Part shown: positions 35,788-44,320 of the stretch, one piece after another | Layout: each line of letters opens with the position of its first letter | Numbering within the stretch: the stretch's first letter is position 1 | Source: a bacterium 1xD8-48 | GTDB taxonomy: Bacteria; Bacillota; Clostridia; Lachnospirales; Lachnospiraceae | NCBI GenBank assembly: GCA_009917455.1 | Contig: QZDS01000005.1 | Coordinates: 124,001-188,000 of the forward strand | Length of the DNA: 64,000 nt | Direction: 5' to 3' | Made by a program: the position numbers and the translations under genes | The notes under the pieces: generated by a model | Seen by the model: the letters and a program-made list of their open reading frames with translations, nothing else | What the model was told of the DNA's origin: nothing | Databases searched by the model: none

Positions 35788-37074
35788 ATGAAGGCGTACA
35801 GGGAGCTTAACCGGGAAGAATTGCTTACACTCAGAGAGAAGCTGGAAAAGGAATATGAAATGGAAAAGGCGAAAGGACTGAAACTGGATATGTCCAGAGG
35901 AAAAGCCTCGGTAGCCCAGCTTGATATGGAAATGGACTTTCTTGATGTGATTACCTCGAAGTCTGATGTCAGGACACGGTCAGGTGTGGACTGCAGAAAT
36001 TACGGTCTGCTGGACGGTATTGAAGGAGCAAAGTGCCTGCTGGGAGACATGATTGGCGTTTCGAAGGATATGATTATTGTGTTTGGAAATTCCAGCCTGA
36101 ATATCATGTACGATACGGTGGCCCGCTGTATGCTGTTTGGCGTGTTGGGAAGTACTCCCTGGTGCAAGCTGGATAAGGTAAAGTTTTTATGTCCGGTTCC
36201 GGGGTATGACAGGCATTTTGCAATAACAGAGCAGTTTGGTATAGAGATGATTAACATTCCCATGACGGAAGACGGACCGGATATGGATTTGGTGGAAGAG
36301 TACGTGAATAACGATTCGGCGGTGAAGGGAATCTGGTGCGTGCCGAAATATTCCAACCCTCAGGGCTATACCTATTCTGACGAGACGGTAAAGAGATTCG
36401 CTGCTTTGAAACCGGCGGCGGAGGATTTCAGAATTTTCTGGGATAATGCCTATTCTATCCATGATTTGTACGAGGAGGGGGATGAGCTGCTGGATATTTT
36501 TGCCGAGTGTGAAAAGACAGGAAATATTGATATGGTTTATGAGTTCTGCTCGACCTCGAAGGTAACTTTCCCGGGCTCAGGAATTTCGGCAATTGCCGCG
36601 TCCAAAGCCAATCTGGATTCTATTAAGAGTATTATGACCATACAGACCATCGGTCCTGATAAGCTGAATCAGCTCCGGCATACAAGATATTTTGAGGATA
36701 TGAACGGATTGAAGGCTCACATGAAGAAACATGCGGCGATTATTCGTCCGAAATTTGAAGCGGTTCTGGAGGTGCTTGAAAGAGAGCTTGGCGGCCTTGG
36801 GATTGGTTCATGGACGAATCCGAAAGGCGGTTATTTCATCTCCTTTGAGTCCATGGAGGGCTGTGCAAAAGCAATTGTTGAGAAATGTAAGGAGGCAGGG
36901 GTCGTTTTAACCGGCGCCGGCGCAACCTATCCGTACAGGAAGGACCCGGCTGACAGTAATATCCGTATTGCGCCGACCTTTCCTTCCGAGGAGGAGCTGG
37001 CGAAGGCGACGGATTTATTTGTGCTTTGTGTGAAGCTGGCAAGTGTGGAGAAGCTGCTCTCTGAGGCAGTATAA
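35788..37074 (+). CDS. PLP-dependent aminotransferase, class I/II (MocR-type aminotransferase domain)
   Basis: The 428-residue fold-type I enzyme has the PLP-binding lysine at about Lys258 ([13 protein letters not shown]), the cofactor aspartate in [11 protein letters not shown], and a C-terminal arginine region ([16 protein letters not shown]). The sequence belongs to the Aminotran_MocR group without the GntR regulator domain, often annotated aspartate or alanine-glyoxylate aminotransferase. The true amino-acid substrate is not evident. The ATG at 35788 follows GGAGG by ten bases; the frame runs ten codons further upstream. It is followed six bases later by a Nudix gene. Confidence 0.88.
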   Translation: MKAYRELNREELLTLREKLEKEYEMEKAKGLKLDMSRGKASVAQLDMEMDFLDVITSKSDVRTRSGVDCRNYGLLDGIEGAKCLLGDMIGVSKDMIIVFGNSSLNIMYDTVARCMLFGVLGSTPWCKLDKVKFLCPVPGYDRHFAITEQFGIEMINIPMTEDGPDMDLVEEYVNNDSAVKGIWCVPKYSNPQGYTYSDETVKRFAALKPAAEDFRIFWDNAYSIHDLYEEGDELLDIFAECEKTGNIDMVYEFCSTSKVTFPGSGISAIAASKANLDSIKSIMTIQTIGPDKLNQLRHTRYFEDMNGLKAHMKKHAAIIRPKFEAVLEVLERELGGLGIGSWTNPKGGYFISFESMEGCAKAIVEKCKEAGVVLTGAGATYPYRKDPADSNIRIAPTFPSEEELAKATDLFVLCVKLASVEKLLSEAV

Positions 37075-37079
37075 AGGAA

Positions 37080-37634
37080 ATGGGGAAGAAAATGGAAGAG
37101 ATAAAGAGATTATCCAGAGAACTGGTCGCTCACGGGGCGATTCTGGATTACTATCAGGACACGATGCAGATACCTAACGGAAATGTGGTAAAGTGGGATT
37201 TTATCAAGCATAACGGAGCGGCGGCGGTGGTTCCGGTGGATGAAAAAGGGCGGTTGATTATGGTAAGGCAGTACCGCAACGCTCTGGAGCGTTATACCCT
37301 GGAGATTCCGGCGGGCGGTCTTAAGACGCCGGAGGAACCCACAATGGATGCGGCGGCAAGGGAGCTGGAGGAGGAAACCGGGTATAAGGCGGGAGAGATA
37401 GAACTGCTCCTTACTATTTGCACAACCGTGGCCTTTTGCAATGAAAAAATTGATATCTATCTGGCCAGGAACCTGACGCCAGGCAGCCAGCATCTGGATG
37501 AGGACGAGTATGTTCAGGTAAAAGCCTATACGGTGGATGAGCTTACGGAAAAGATTTATGCGGGAGAAATTCAGGATTCCAAGACAGTTGCGGCCGTTCT
37601 GGCCTATAAAGACAGGTATTGCAGTGATTATTAA
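37080..37634 (+). CDS. Nudix hydrolase, ADP-ribose pyrophosphatase type
   Basis: The 184-residue protein carries a complete Nudix box: GG, then AARELEEETGYKAGE, with the metal-binding REL-EE-TG arrangement near residues 97-112. The lead-in LEIPAGGLKTPEEP fits ADP-ribose pyrophosphatases (NudF). It would hydrolyse ADP-ribose or a similar nucleoside diphosphate. Two starts are possible: ATG 37080, whose AAAGGA is very close, and ATG 37092, preceded by GGGGAAG. It is co-transcribed with the aminotransferase and ended by a strong hairpin. Confidence 0.9.
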   Translation: MGKKMEEIKRLSRELVAHGAILDYYQDTMQIPNGNVVKWDFIKHNGAAAVVPVDEKGRLIMVRQYRNALERYTLEIPAGGLKTPEEPTMDAAARELEEETGYKAGEIELLLTICTTVAFCNEKIDIYLARNLTPGSQHLDEDEYVQVKAYTVDELTEKIYAGEIQDSKTVAAVLAYKDRYCSDY

Positions 37635-37658
37635 ATTTTAATTTAACAAATTAACCTG

Positions 37659-37689
37659 AACAGGCAGTGCATATGTACTGCCTGTTTTT
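37659..37689 (+). terminator. Terminator after the Nudix gene
   Basis: The perfect 10-bp stem AACAGGCAGT / ACTGCCTGTT with an 8-base loop and a TTTTT tail, 24 bases after the stop. Confidence 0.92.
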
Positions 37690-37695
37690 CATATA

Positions 37696-38331
37696 TTGGA
37701 GGGAGAGAAATTAAGGCGGTATGCTGTGAACAGGGCGGAAAAAAATCGTATTTATACTTTCTGGCTGTATTTATTTTTCGGAAGTTTTTTGTTAGGGGTG
37801 ATTGTCATGAATATGGGAAGTGAAACGCTGCTTTCCGAGGACGGCATTTTCAGCATATCATCGATTAACAGGTTAAAGTATATTGAGATTGACAGCGGGA
37901 GATTCCTGCGGTATGTGCTGAAACACAGGATAGGAGAGGGGTTGGCGCTTGTTCTGCTGTCCACAACAGGCTTTGGAGCAGTATCTGTTTATATCTGTAT
38001 TCTCTGGCAGGGGCTGCTGGCAGGGATGACCATTACAGCGGCTATTATCCGGTTTGGAATAAGAGGGTTTCTTCTTTTATTAGGGGGAATGTTTCCACAC
38101 CAGCTTCTTCTGATACCGGCGGAAATCATGCTCCTTGGCTGGTGCTATGAAAGGTGCGGCAAAGAGCGTCTTGCGGAAAGCTGTATGAGCTCCTTCGCAG
38201 GCAGCCGTAAGCAGCGTTTCCTGCGTCAGGGAATCATGCTGATGTGGATAAGCATTGTAATTCTAATCGGCTGTATCCTGGAAAGCTATGTGAACCCTAT
38301 TCTGATTTCGGATGTTGTGAAGATATTTTAA
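37696..38331 (+). CDS. spoIIM: Stage II sporulation protein M (SpoIIM) family
   Basis: In Bacillus SpoIIM forms, with SpoIID and SpoIIP, the machine that remodels septal peptidoglycan so that the mother cell can engulf the forespore. The 211-residue protein has about five membrane helices, with hydrophobic segments near 22-40, 88-118, 122-140 and 175-195, and the stretch GGMFPHQLLLIPAEIMLLGW, which fits the SpoIIM fold. The start is uncertain: a TTG at 37696 lies just before GGAGGG, and the next in-frame start, GTG 37726, is 22 bases beyond it. It stands alone, away from spoIID and spoIIP. Confidence 0.82.
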   Translation: MEGEKLRRYAVNRAEKNRIYTFWLYLFFGSFLLGVIVMNMGSETLLSEDGIFSISSINRLKYIEIDSGRFLRYVLKHRIGEGLALVLLSTTGFGAVSVYICILWQGLLAGMTITAAIIRFGIRGFLLLLGGMFPHQLLLIPAEIMLLGWCYERCGKERLAESCMSSFAGSRKQRFLRQGIMLMWISIVILIGCILESYVNPILISDVVKIF

Positions 38332-38379
38332 ATAAGAAGAATTATCTGGCAAAAACCGATATCATACACGGCTGACGGA

Positions 38380-38408
38380 TTGACTTTAAATGCGTCCTTC
38401 CCTATAAT
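38380..38408 (+). promoter_or_regulatory. Near-consensus promoter for the acetyltransferase gene
   Basis: TTGACT (38380-38385), 17 bases, TATAAT (38403-38408). Confidence 0.88.
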
Positions 38409-38464
38409 AAATTTATTCCGACAAGATTTTCGACAGTACTTTGCAGAAAGGAAGGGTGGAAAAG

Positions 38465-39079
38465 GTGGAGCTACAGGATATTTTAAAGGAATTTCAGGGC
38501 GAGGAAAGCGAAGCGACAAATAACGCCGAGTGGCAGGCGCTTTTTAACGCGCTTTGCCAGGAAGCAATTCGGATTGGCATGGAGCTGAATAATCAGTACC
38601 ATTCGCCGGAGGAAATCTGTGAGATAATGGGGCGGCTGACCGGAAAGAAAATAGATGAGAGCTTTCGGCTGTTTCCTCCTTTTTATACGGATTTCGGGAA
38701 AAATATTACCATCGGTAAGGATGTGTTTATTAATTCAGGATGTCATTTTCAGGATCAGGGAGGAATCTTTATCGGCGACGGCGCTTTGATTGGCCATAAT
38801 GTGGTGCTTGCCACTGTCAATCACGATTTGAATCCGGCAAAGAACCGGAGAAATCACTTTGCCCCTGTCAAAATCGGCGCCCACGCATGGATTGGTTCTA
38901 ACGCCACAATTCTTTCCGGCGTGACTGTGGGAGACTGGGCCGTGGTGGCGGCAGGCGCGGTTGTGACCCGCGACGTTCCTTCCATGACGGTGGCAGGAGG
39001 CGTACCAGCAAAGGTGATTAAGGTACTCAAGGATAAAGAGGAGGAGGATGGTGGAAAAGAAGACGGGTTATCTTGTTAG
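38465..39079 (+). CDS. Hexapeptide-repeat sugar O-acetyltransferase (Maa/LacA type)
   Basis: Acetyl-CoA-dependent transferase of the left-handed beta-helix class. The 204-residue protein has an N-terminal helical cap typical of maltose/galactoside acetyltransferases ([15 protein letters not shown]) and the hexapeptide coil from about residue 80. The catalytic-type histidine is in [13 protein letters not shown]-like sequence ([12 protein letters not shown]), and the end has [10 protein letters not shown]. The GTG at 38465 was preferred because GGAAGGG lies upstream; TTG 38441 and GTG 38456 are alternatives. The last 15 residues are charged and variable. Confidence 0.9.
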   Translation: MELQDILKEFQGEESEATNNAEWQALFNALCQEAIRIGMELNNQYHSPEEICEIMGRLTGKKIDESFRLFPPFYTDFGKNITIGKDVFINSGCHFQDQGGIFIGDGALIGHNVVLATVNHDLNPAKNRRNHFAPVKIGAHAWIGSNATILSGVTVGDWAVVAAGAVVTRDVPSMTVAGGVPAKVIKVLKDKEEEDGGKEDGLSC

Positions 39080-39203
39080 CTGTTACCGGAACATGTAAAA
39101 AATTCGTAGAAGCCAAAATGCCGGAAAACGGACGGACAAAATGACGAAAATGATTGAAAAAATATGGGGGTACACACAGATGGGAAAAGAGAAGGAAAGA
39201 ACG

Positions 39204-40292
39204 ATGGAACATGCCAATCCATTATTAAAGGAAGCGGATAAAACAAACCGCTTTATCACAATTGGAGAAATTATGCTTCGGCTGACGCCTCCAAACTATG
39301 AGAAAATCCGTATGGCGACCAGCTTTGAGGCCAGTTACGGGGGAAGCGAGGCCAATATTGCCCTCGCCCTTGCAAACTTAGGCATTGACAGCACCTTTTT
39401 TACGGTTGTTCCCAATAACAGTCTTGGTAAAAGTGCGGTTCGTATGCTAAGGAGCAACGATGTCCACTGCACGCCGGTGATATTGAGCACGCCGGAGCAG
39501 ACGCCTACCCACCGTATGGGGAGCTATTATCTGGAAACCGGTTTCGGAATCCGCGCAAGCAAGGTGACCTACGACAGAAAGCACAGTGCGATTTCGGAAT
39601 TTGATTTTGACACCGTTGATTTGGACAGCCTTTTGGAAGGGTATACCTGGCTGCACTTAAGCGGAATCACCCCGGCGCTTTCGCCCGGATGCCGGAAGCT
39701 GGTTTTAAACAGCCTGGAAACGGCGCAGAAAAAAGGAATAACGGTGAGCTTCGACGGAAATTTCCGAAGCAGTCTCTGGACATGGGAAGAAGCGAGAGAT
39801 TTTTGTACCCAATGCCTTCCTTATGTAAATGTGCTGATGGGGATTGAGCCTTATCATCTCTGGAGGGATGAAGGAGACCAGAGCAAGGGCGATGTGAAGG
39901 ACGGAGTGCCGCTGCAGCCCAGCTATGAGCAACAGGATGAAATTTTCGGGGCGTTCATAGAAAGATATCCGAATATCACGTGTATTGCGAGGCATGTGCG
40001 TTACGCCCACAGCGGGAGCGAAAACAGCCTGAAAGCCTTTATGTGGTACGAGGGGCATACTTTTGAAAGCAAGCTTTTTACTTTTAATATTCTGGACAGG
40101 GTAGGGGGAGGGGACGCCTTTGCCAGCGGATTGATTTACGCGATTATGAACGGTTACCGCCCCATGGATATTGTAAACTTTGCCGTGGCGAGCAGCGCCA
40201 TCAAGCATACCATCCGCGGGGACGCCAACATCACGGACGACGTGGCGGCTATCCGTAATCTGATGAATATGAATTATGACATTAAGAGATAG
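39204..40292 (+). CDS. PfkB-family sugar kinase, 2-keto-3-deoxygluconate kinase-like
   Basis: The 362-residue ribokinase-fold protein begins FITIGEIMLRLTPPNYEKI, has the substrate motif GGSEANIALALANLG and the ATP-site anion hole with catalytic aspartate in RVGGGDAFASGL (about residue 300). The N-terminal LRLTPP pattern is characteristic of KDG kinases (KdgK). No KDPG aldolase is next to it, so the pathway assignment is tentative. The ATG at 39204 is preceded by AAGGAAAG; the frame is open to 39141 with poorer sites. Confidence 0.85.
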   Translation: MEHANPLLKEADKTNRFITIGEIMLRLTPPNYEKIRMATSFEASYGGSEANIALALANLGIDSTFFTVVPNNSLGKSAVRMLRSNDVHCTPVILSTPEQTPTHRMGSYYLETGFGIRASKVTYDRKHSAISEFDFDTVDLDSLLEGYTWLHLSGITPALSPGCRKLVLNSLETAQKKGITVSFDGNFRSSLWTWEEARDFCTQCLPYVNVLMGIEPYHLWRDEGDQSKGDVKDGVPLQPSYEQQDEIFGAFIERYPNITCIARHVRYAHSGSENSLKAFMWYEGHTFESKLFTFNILDRVGGGDAFASGLIYAIMNGYRPMDIVNFAVASSAIKHTIRGDANITDDVAAIRNLMNMNYDIKR

Positions 40293-40301
40293 ATAAAAGG
40301 C

Positions 40302-40332
40302 AGAGCCGACGCCCACACAGGGCGGCGGCTCT
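40302..40332 (+). terminator. Hairpin between the sugar kinase and aroF
   Basis: A 13-position stem AGAGCCGACGCCC / GGGCGGCGGCTCT with one mismatch and a 5-base loop, ten bases after the kinase stop. The T-tract is poor. A second small hairpin at 40347-40364 may serve aroF on the other strand. Confidence 0.65.
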
Positions 40333-40380
40333 TAATAATGCGCAGAGGGAAGAGAAACCTTCCCCTGCCCGACTATATAG

Positions 40381-41409
40381 TTATTCATATTCTGCAATAT
40401 CATAAATCAGCCGTTCGGAGTCCTCCCAGCCAAGACAGGGGTCGGTGATGGATTTGCCGTAAATACCTCCGCCGATTTTCTGGCAGCCTTCTTCAATGTA
40501 GCTTTCAATCATAACGCCCTTTACCAGATTATGGATGTCGGGATTCAGCTTGCGGCTGTGCATGACTTCCTTTACAATACGGATTTGCTGCTCAAACTGC
40601 TTGTTGGAATTGCTGTGGTTGGTATCAATCACGGCGGCCGGATTTTTTAACTCTCTCTCATTGTAAAGCTCAAGAAGGAGGTTCAAATCCTCATAGTGGT
40701 AGTTGGGAAGATTCCCGCCGTGCTTGTTGGTGGCGCCCCGCAGAACCGTGTGAGCCAGGTCGTTTCCGTTTGTTTTGGATTCCCATCCTCTGTAAATAAA
40801 GGAATGAGGATGCTGGGCAGCATACACGGAGTTTAGCATAACGGTTAAATTTCCGCTGGTGGGGTTTTTCATACCGGCGGGCACATCAAAACCGCTGGCA
40901 ACAATTCTGTGCTGCTGGTCCTCCACGGAGCGGGCTCCGATTGCAACATATGATAAAATATCCGATACATAGCCCCAGTTGTCGGGGTAAAGCATTTCGT
41001 CGGCGGCGGTAAGGCCGGATTCTTCGATTGCCCTGATATGCATTTTCCGCATGGCGATAAGGCCGGTTAAGAAATCGGCTTTCTGTTCGGGATTGGGCTG
41101 ATGGACGATTCCCTTGTACCCTTCTCCGGTGGTGCGCGGTTTATTGGTGTAAATGCGGGGAATCAGTATCAGCCTGTCCTTTACTTTTTCGTTTACTTCT
41201 GCAAGCCGGGACACATAATCGCAGACTGCGTCCTCGTTGTCCGCGGAACAGGGACCGATAATTACAAGGAATTTCCTGCTCTGCCCGGTGATAACGTCGC
41301 GGATTTCCGCATCCCTTTTTGCTTTCAGCTCAATCAGCTTTGGCGGAACGGGATGAAGGGTTCTTATTTTTTCCGGTGTCGGAAGTAATTTCGTTAATTC
41401 AATTGGCAT
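40381..41409 (-). CDS. aroF: 3-deoxy-7-phosphoheptulonate synthase (DAHP synthase, class I)
   Basis: First step of the shikimate pathway: condenses phosphoenolpyruvate with erythrose 4-phosphate. The 342-residue protein matches the AroF/G/H type, with FLVIIGPCSADNEDAV (about 48-63), KPRTTGEGYKGI, the YDNW-type stretch LYPDNWGYVSDILSY, and the C-terminal SITDPCLGWEDSERLI. Which aromatic amino acid controls it cannot be assigned. On the minus strand AAGGAGG precedes the ATG at 41409. Its promoter region is shared back-to-back with hisS. Confidence 0.96.
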   Translation of the reverse strand: MPIELTKLLPTPEKIRTLHPVPPKLIELKAKRDAEIRDVITGQSRKFLVIIGPCSADNEDAVCDYVSRLAEVNEKVKDRLILIPRIYTNKPRTTGEGYKGIVHQPNPEQKADFLTGLIAMRKMHIRAIEESGLTAADEMLYPDNWGYVSDILSYVAIGARSVEDQQHRIVASGFDVPAGMKNPTSGNLTVMLNSVYAAQHPHSFIYRGWESKTNGNDLAHTVLRGATNKHGGNLPNYHYEDLNLLLELYNERELKNPAAVIDTNHSNSNKQFEQQIRIVKEVMHSRKLNPDIHNLVKGVMIESYIEEGCQKIGGGIYGKSITDPCLGWEDSERLIYDIAEYE

Positions 41410-41441
41410 AATGTACTCCTCCTTAGGTAATAACCTTGTAC

Positions 41442-41470
41442 ATTATAATACACAGGAGCGGCAGGCGCAA
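41442..41470 (-). promoter_or_regulatory. Promoter for aroF
   Basis: On the minus strand, TTGCGC (41470-41465), 17 bases, TATAAT (41447-41442). RNA would begin near 41435. Confidence 0.75.
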
Positions 41471-41559
41471 GAAAAAGACATATGCGGGGTTGTATTATCC
41501 CCGGAAAAAGTGTAAAATTTACAACGTATAAATCTGCGGGACTTGAATGGAGGAACAAT

Positions 41560-42816
41560 ATGGGACTGAGTAAAAAACCGGTAACCGGTATGAAGGATAT
41601 TCTCCCGGAGGAGATGAAACTCCGGGATTACGTGATTGGCGTGATTAAGGAAACCTATGGGAAATTCGGGTTTCTGCCTATCGAAACGCCCTGCGTGGAA
41701 AATATTGAAAATTTAAGCAATAAGCAGGGCGGTGAAAATGAAAAGCTGATTTTCAAGATTTTAAAGCGGGGGGAAAAGCTGAATCTGGAAACCGCGCAAA
41801 GCGAAAAAGATTTGGTGGACGGCGGGCTGCGGTACGATTTGACGGTGCCTCTCGTGCGCTTTTACTCCAATCATGCAAACGAGCTGCCAAGCCCTTTCAA
41901 GGCGCTTCAAATGGGAAATGTATGGCGGGCGGACAGGCCACAGAGGGGACGTTACCGTCAGTTTATGCAGTGCGACATCGATATTCTGGGAGAGCCCTCC
42001 AATCTGGCGGAAATCGAGCTGATTCTCGCCACTACCACCACTCTCGGGAAGCTGGGTTTTAAAAACTTCCAGATTAGGATTAACGAGAGGCGGATTTTAA
42101 AGGCTATGGCGGCCTACAGTGGCTTTTCGGAAGAAGACTATGACAGTGTGTTTATCACATTGGATAAGATGGATAAAATCGGACTATCCGGCGTGGAGGC
42201 GGAGCTTCTTTCAAACGGCTTTGAAAAGGAATGTGTGGATAAATATCTTGCGCTGTTTCAGGGAATGGAGCAGGCGCCGGACGGCCTTACCTATCTTGCG
42301 GACACGCTGGGGGATTTTCTGGACGCTGAGGTGAAGGAAAGCTTACAGGAGATTATGGACAGCGTAGGGGCGACGAAGAGCTCGGATTTTGCCCTTGTTT
42401 TTGACCCTACGCTGGTAAGAGGAATGTCCTATTACACGGGAACGATTTTTGAGGTCGCCATGCCTGAATTTGGCGGGAGCTGCGGTGGCGGCGGAAGGTA
42501 CGATAAGATGGTGGGCAAGTTTACGGGAAACGATGTCCCGGCCTGCGGCTTTTCCATCGGCTTTGAGAGGATTATACTGCTTCTTATGGAAAGCGGCTTT
42601 CAGATTCCGTCTCAGCCCAGGGTTGCCTATCTTCTGGAAAAGGGGCTTCCGGGGGACGAGCTCTGCCGGGTGATTGCGAAGGCGCAGGAGGAGAGAGCAA
42701 AGGGCAGTCAGGTTCTTGTGGTTCGGATGAACAAGAACAAAAAGTTCCAGAAGGAGCAGCTGCAAAAGGAAGGCTATGGGGAGTTCCGGGAGTTTTACAA
42801 AAATCCCCTTAAATGA
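41560..42816 (+). CDS. hisS: Histidyl-tRNA synthetase (HisS-type, short C-terminus)
   Basis: The 418-residue class II synthetase has motif 2 (WRADRPQRGRYRQFMQ), the histidine-A loop LVRGMSYYTGTIFEV, and motif 3 region CGGGGRYDKMVGKF with GFSIGFERI. The two histidine-specific motifs argue for an active enzyme rather than the HisZ regulatory paralog. The anticodon-binding domain is short: after PRVAYLL only about 65 residues remain, about 25-30 fewer than usual. No T-box leader precedes it. The ATG at 41560 follows GGAGG. It is followed by an overlapping Sfp-type gene. Confidence 0.88.
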   Translation: MGLSKKPVTGMKDILPEEMKLRDYVIGVIKETYGKFGFLPIETPCVENIENLSNKQGGENEKLIFKILKRGEKLNLETAQSEKDLVDGGLRYDLTVPLVRFYSNHANELPSPFKALQMGNVWRADRPQRGRYRQFMQCDIDILGEPSNLAEIELILATTTTLGKLGFKNFQIRINERRILKAMAAYSGFSEEDYDSVFITLDKMDKIGLSGVEAELLSNGFEKECVDKYLALFQGMEQAPDGLTYLADTLGDFLDAEVKESLQEIMDSVGATKSSDFALVFDPTLVRGMSYYTGTIFEVAMPEFGGSCGGGGRYDKMVGKFTGNDVPACGFSIGFERIILLLMESGFQIPSQPRVAYLLEKGLPGDELCRVIAKAQEERAKGSQVLVVRMNKNKKFQKEQLQKEGYGEFREFYKNPLK

Positions 42817-43607
42817 GGCGGCAAATGATTACGGTATACTACAGAAAGGTGTTTCCCTTGCAAAAGGAAGACACCTTTTCGCGGATAAGCCCCTGCGGGG
42901 GCATGGGGGCGGCGGATATTCCCCTGACAGAAAAACTGGATGAGGGCAGGAGGCAAAAGCTTCTCCGGCTCAAAAATGAAAAAGCCCGGGCAAGAGAGCT
43001 TACGGCAGGCATTCTTCTTCACGACGCTCTGTGCAGCCGGCTTGGGCTTTCTGCGGCGGATACGCCGCCCTTTGCCATAGCGTATGAGGAAAAGGGCAAG
43101 CCTTATCTGTCAGGGCGGGAGGATATTTGCTTTAATATTTCCCATTCAGGGGATTATGTGTGCGTCGCCGTTTCGTCGCTGCCGGTCGGGATAGATATAC
43201 AGGAAAATCCGGGGAAACAGAGCGCGGCTGTTTATGGGGAATGCCCGACCGGGGACAGCCGGTATACGACCGGCGGCCAGGAAGAAATATATAGAAAGGA
43301 AAGGAAAATCGCAGAGCGTTTTTATACAGCTTCTGATAGAAAGCGCCTTGCCTTATGCGGGGAGGAGTACGGGGATTTATTTTACCGGATGTGGAGCATC
43401 AGGGAAAGCTATATCAAGCTCACCGGCGAGGGAATGAGCCAGGGGCTTTCCGGCTTTGAAATTGACTGGAATGAGCGGAGAATTCTGGACACGGAAAGCC
43501 GGCAGACAGCCGCTTATTTTTGGGAATGGCGGGGGATAGAAAATTACAGCCTCTGCGTCAGCGCGTGCACTCCTCAAAGGGTTGTGTGGGAGAAAATGGA
43601 GACGTAA
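42813..43607 (+). CDS. 4'-phosphopantetheinyl transferase superfamily protein (Sfp type)
   Basis: Transfers phosphopantetheine from CoA to carrier proteins. The 264-residue protein shows the double-domain Sfp pattern: FNISHSGDYVCVAVSSLPVG, the magnesium-binding GIDI with its acid, and WSIRESYIKLTGEGMSQGL (the W-S-x-(K/R)-E-S-x-x-K motif). A polar insertion of about 45 residues sits between GIDI and ERFYTASD. The start overlaps the hisS stop (ATGA); a second ATG lies at 42825. No polyketide or peptide synthetase is in the window, so it may serve a distant pathway. Confidence 0.9.
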   Translation: MRRQMITVYYRKVFPLQKEDTFSRISPCGGMGAADIPLTEKLDEGRRQKLLRLKNEKARARELTAGILLHDALCSRLGLSAADTPPFAIAYEEKGKPYLSGREDICFNISHSGDYVCVAVSSLPVGIDIQENPGKQSAAVYGECPTGDSRYTTGGQEEIYRKERKIAERFYTASDRKRLALCGEEYGDLFYRMWSIRESYIKLTGEGMSQGLSGFEIDWNERRILDTESRQTAAYFWEWRGIENYSLCVSACTPQRVVWEKMET

Positions 43608-43634
43608 ATCTGCTGAAAATCCGCTTTTCGGGCA

Positions 43635-43678
43635 AAATACTACTGAAAATACTTCCTTTTTACCTGAAAGTAGTATTT
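43635..43678 (+). terminator. Inverted repeat after the Sfp-type gene
   Basis: A perfect 10-bp stem AAATACTACT / AGTAGTATTT with a 24-base loop and CTTTCC following. It may be a weak terminator or an operator for the genes downstream. Confidence 0.45.
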
Positions 43679-43779
43679 CTTTCCAGATGCTTTGACACTA
43701 CAATACAGGTGAACCAAAAAACAGCGGAGCCAAATGTACTGGGAGAGGCGAAGCGGAATTTGAGATTACGAAAGCCGCT

Positions 43780-44304
43780 TTGCTGTTCAGCCCAAAGCAT
43801 ATCGGAATGTTCCTTTTAGGCTGTCTGATTTTATGCCTGCCACATTTTGAAAAGAAAAACAGTCCCTCCGACTGGCGGGCGATTTTCAAAAATAATGCCA
43901 TGATGGCCGGTGGACTGGAAACCTTTATGCTTATCTTTGCAGGCATGAGCCGGAAGGGGCTTATGCCCGCGGATGTCTTTGCAGAGATAGTGCTCGGTAT
44001 GCGCCCTTTGTTTTACGGTTTTATCTGTTATGCGGTTTTGAGAGACGGAGAAGGGCGCAGAGGCGGAGAGGGGCAGAAGGAACGGAAGGCAGCAGGCGAT
44101 AAGACGCAGGGGGCGGCAGCAGTCCCGAAGCATGATTTTTCGAGTCTGACGCGTCAGGAGAAATGTGTGGCGGAGCTCATTGCAAGGGGCCTCACCAACC
44201 GGGAAATCGGAGAGGAGCTGTGTATATCCGAGACTACTGTCAAAAAGCATGTGTCCAATATTTTTGAAAAGCTTGGTATCAGCAGCCGGAGAGAGCTGCG
44301 GTGA
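43780..44304 (+). CDS. LuxR-type HTH protein with N-terminal membrane segments; start unresolved
   Basis: The C-terminal 65 residues are a clear LuxR/NarL helix-turn-helix (FSSLTRQEKCVAELIARGL and SETTVKKHVSNIFEKLGI). The N-terminal 90 residues hold two or three hydrophobic segments (HIGMFLLGCLILCLP, MAGGLETFMLIFAGM, RPLFYGFICYAVL). The start is a problem: the frame is open upstream to 43696 but contains no good start or ribosome-binding site. A GTG at 43709 lies in another frame, and a one-base insertion between 43741 and 43780 would join it. Coordinates begin at the only usable in-frame TTG. It ends 16 bases before the response regulator gene. Confidence 0.65.
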   Translation: MLFSPKHIGMFLLGCLILCLPHFEKKNSPSDWRAIFKNNAMMAGGLETFMLIFAGMSRKGLMPADVFAEIVLGMRPLFYGFICYAVLRDGEGRRGGEGQKERKAAGDKTQGAAAVPKHDFSSLTRQEKCVAELIARGLTNREIGEELCISETTVKKHVSNIFEKLGISSRRELR

Positions 44305-44320
44305 AAGGGGACGGAACGCA

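Noticed and set aside
37711-37725. Alternative start for spoIIM at ideal distance from GGAGGG
   Set aside because: The in-frame codon there is TTA, which is not a start; TTG 37696 or GTG 37726 remain the only options.
41410-41559. Possible T-box leader before hisS
   Set aside because: Only 150 bases separate aroF and hisS; no T-box sequence, specifier loop or terminator hairpin is visible.
43135-43607. Polyketide or nonribosomal peptide cluster suggested by the Sfp-type transferase
   Set aside because: No synthetase, carrier protein or tailoring enzyme lies on either side.
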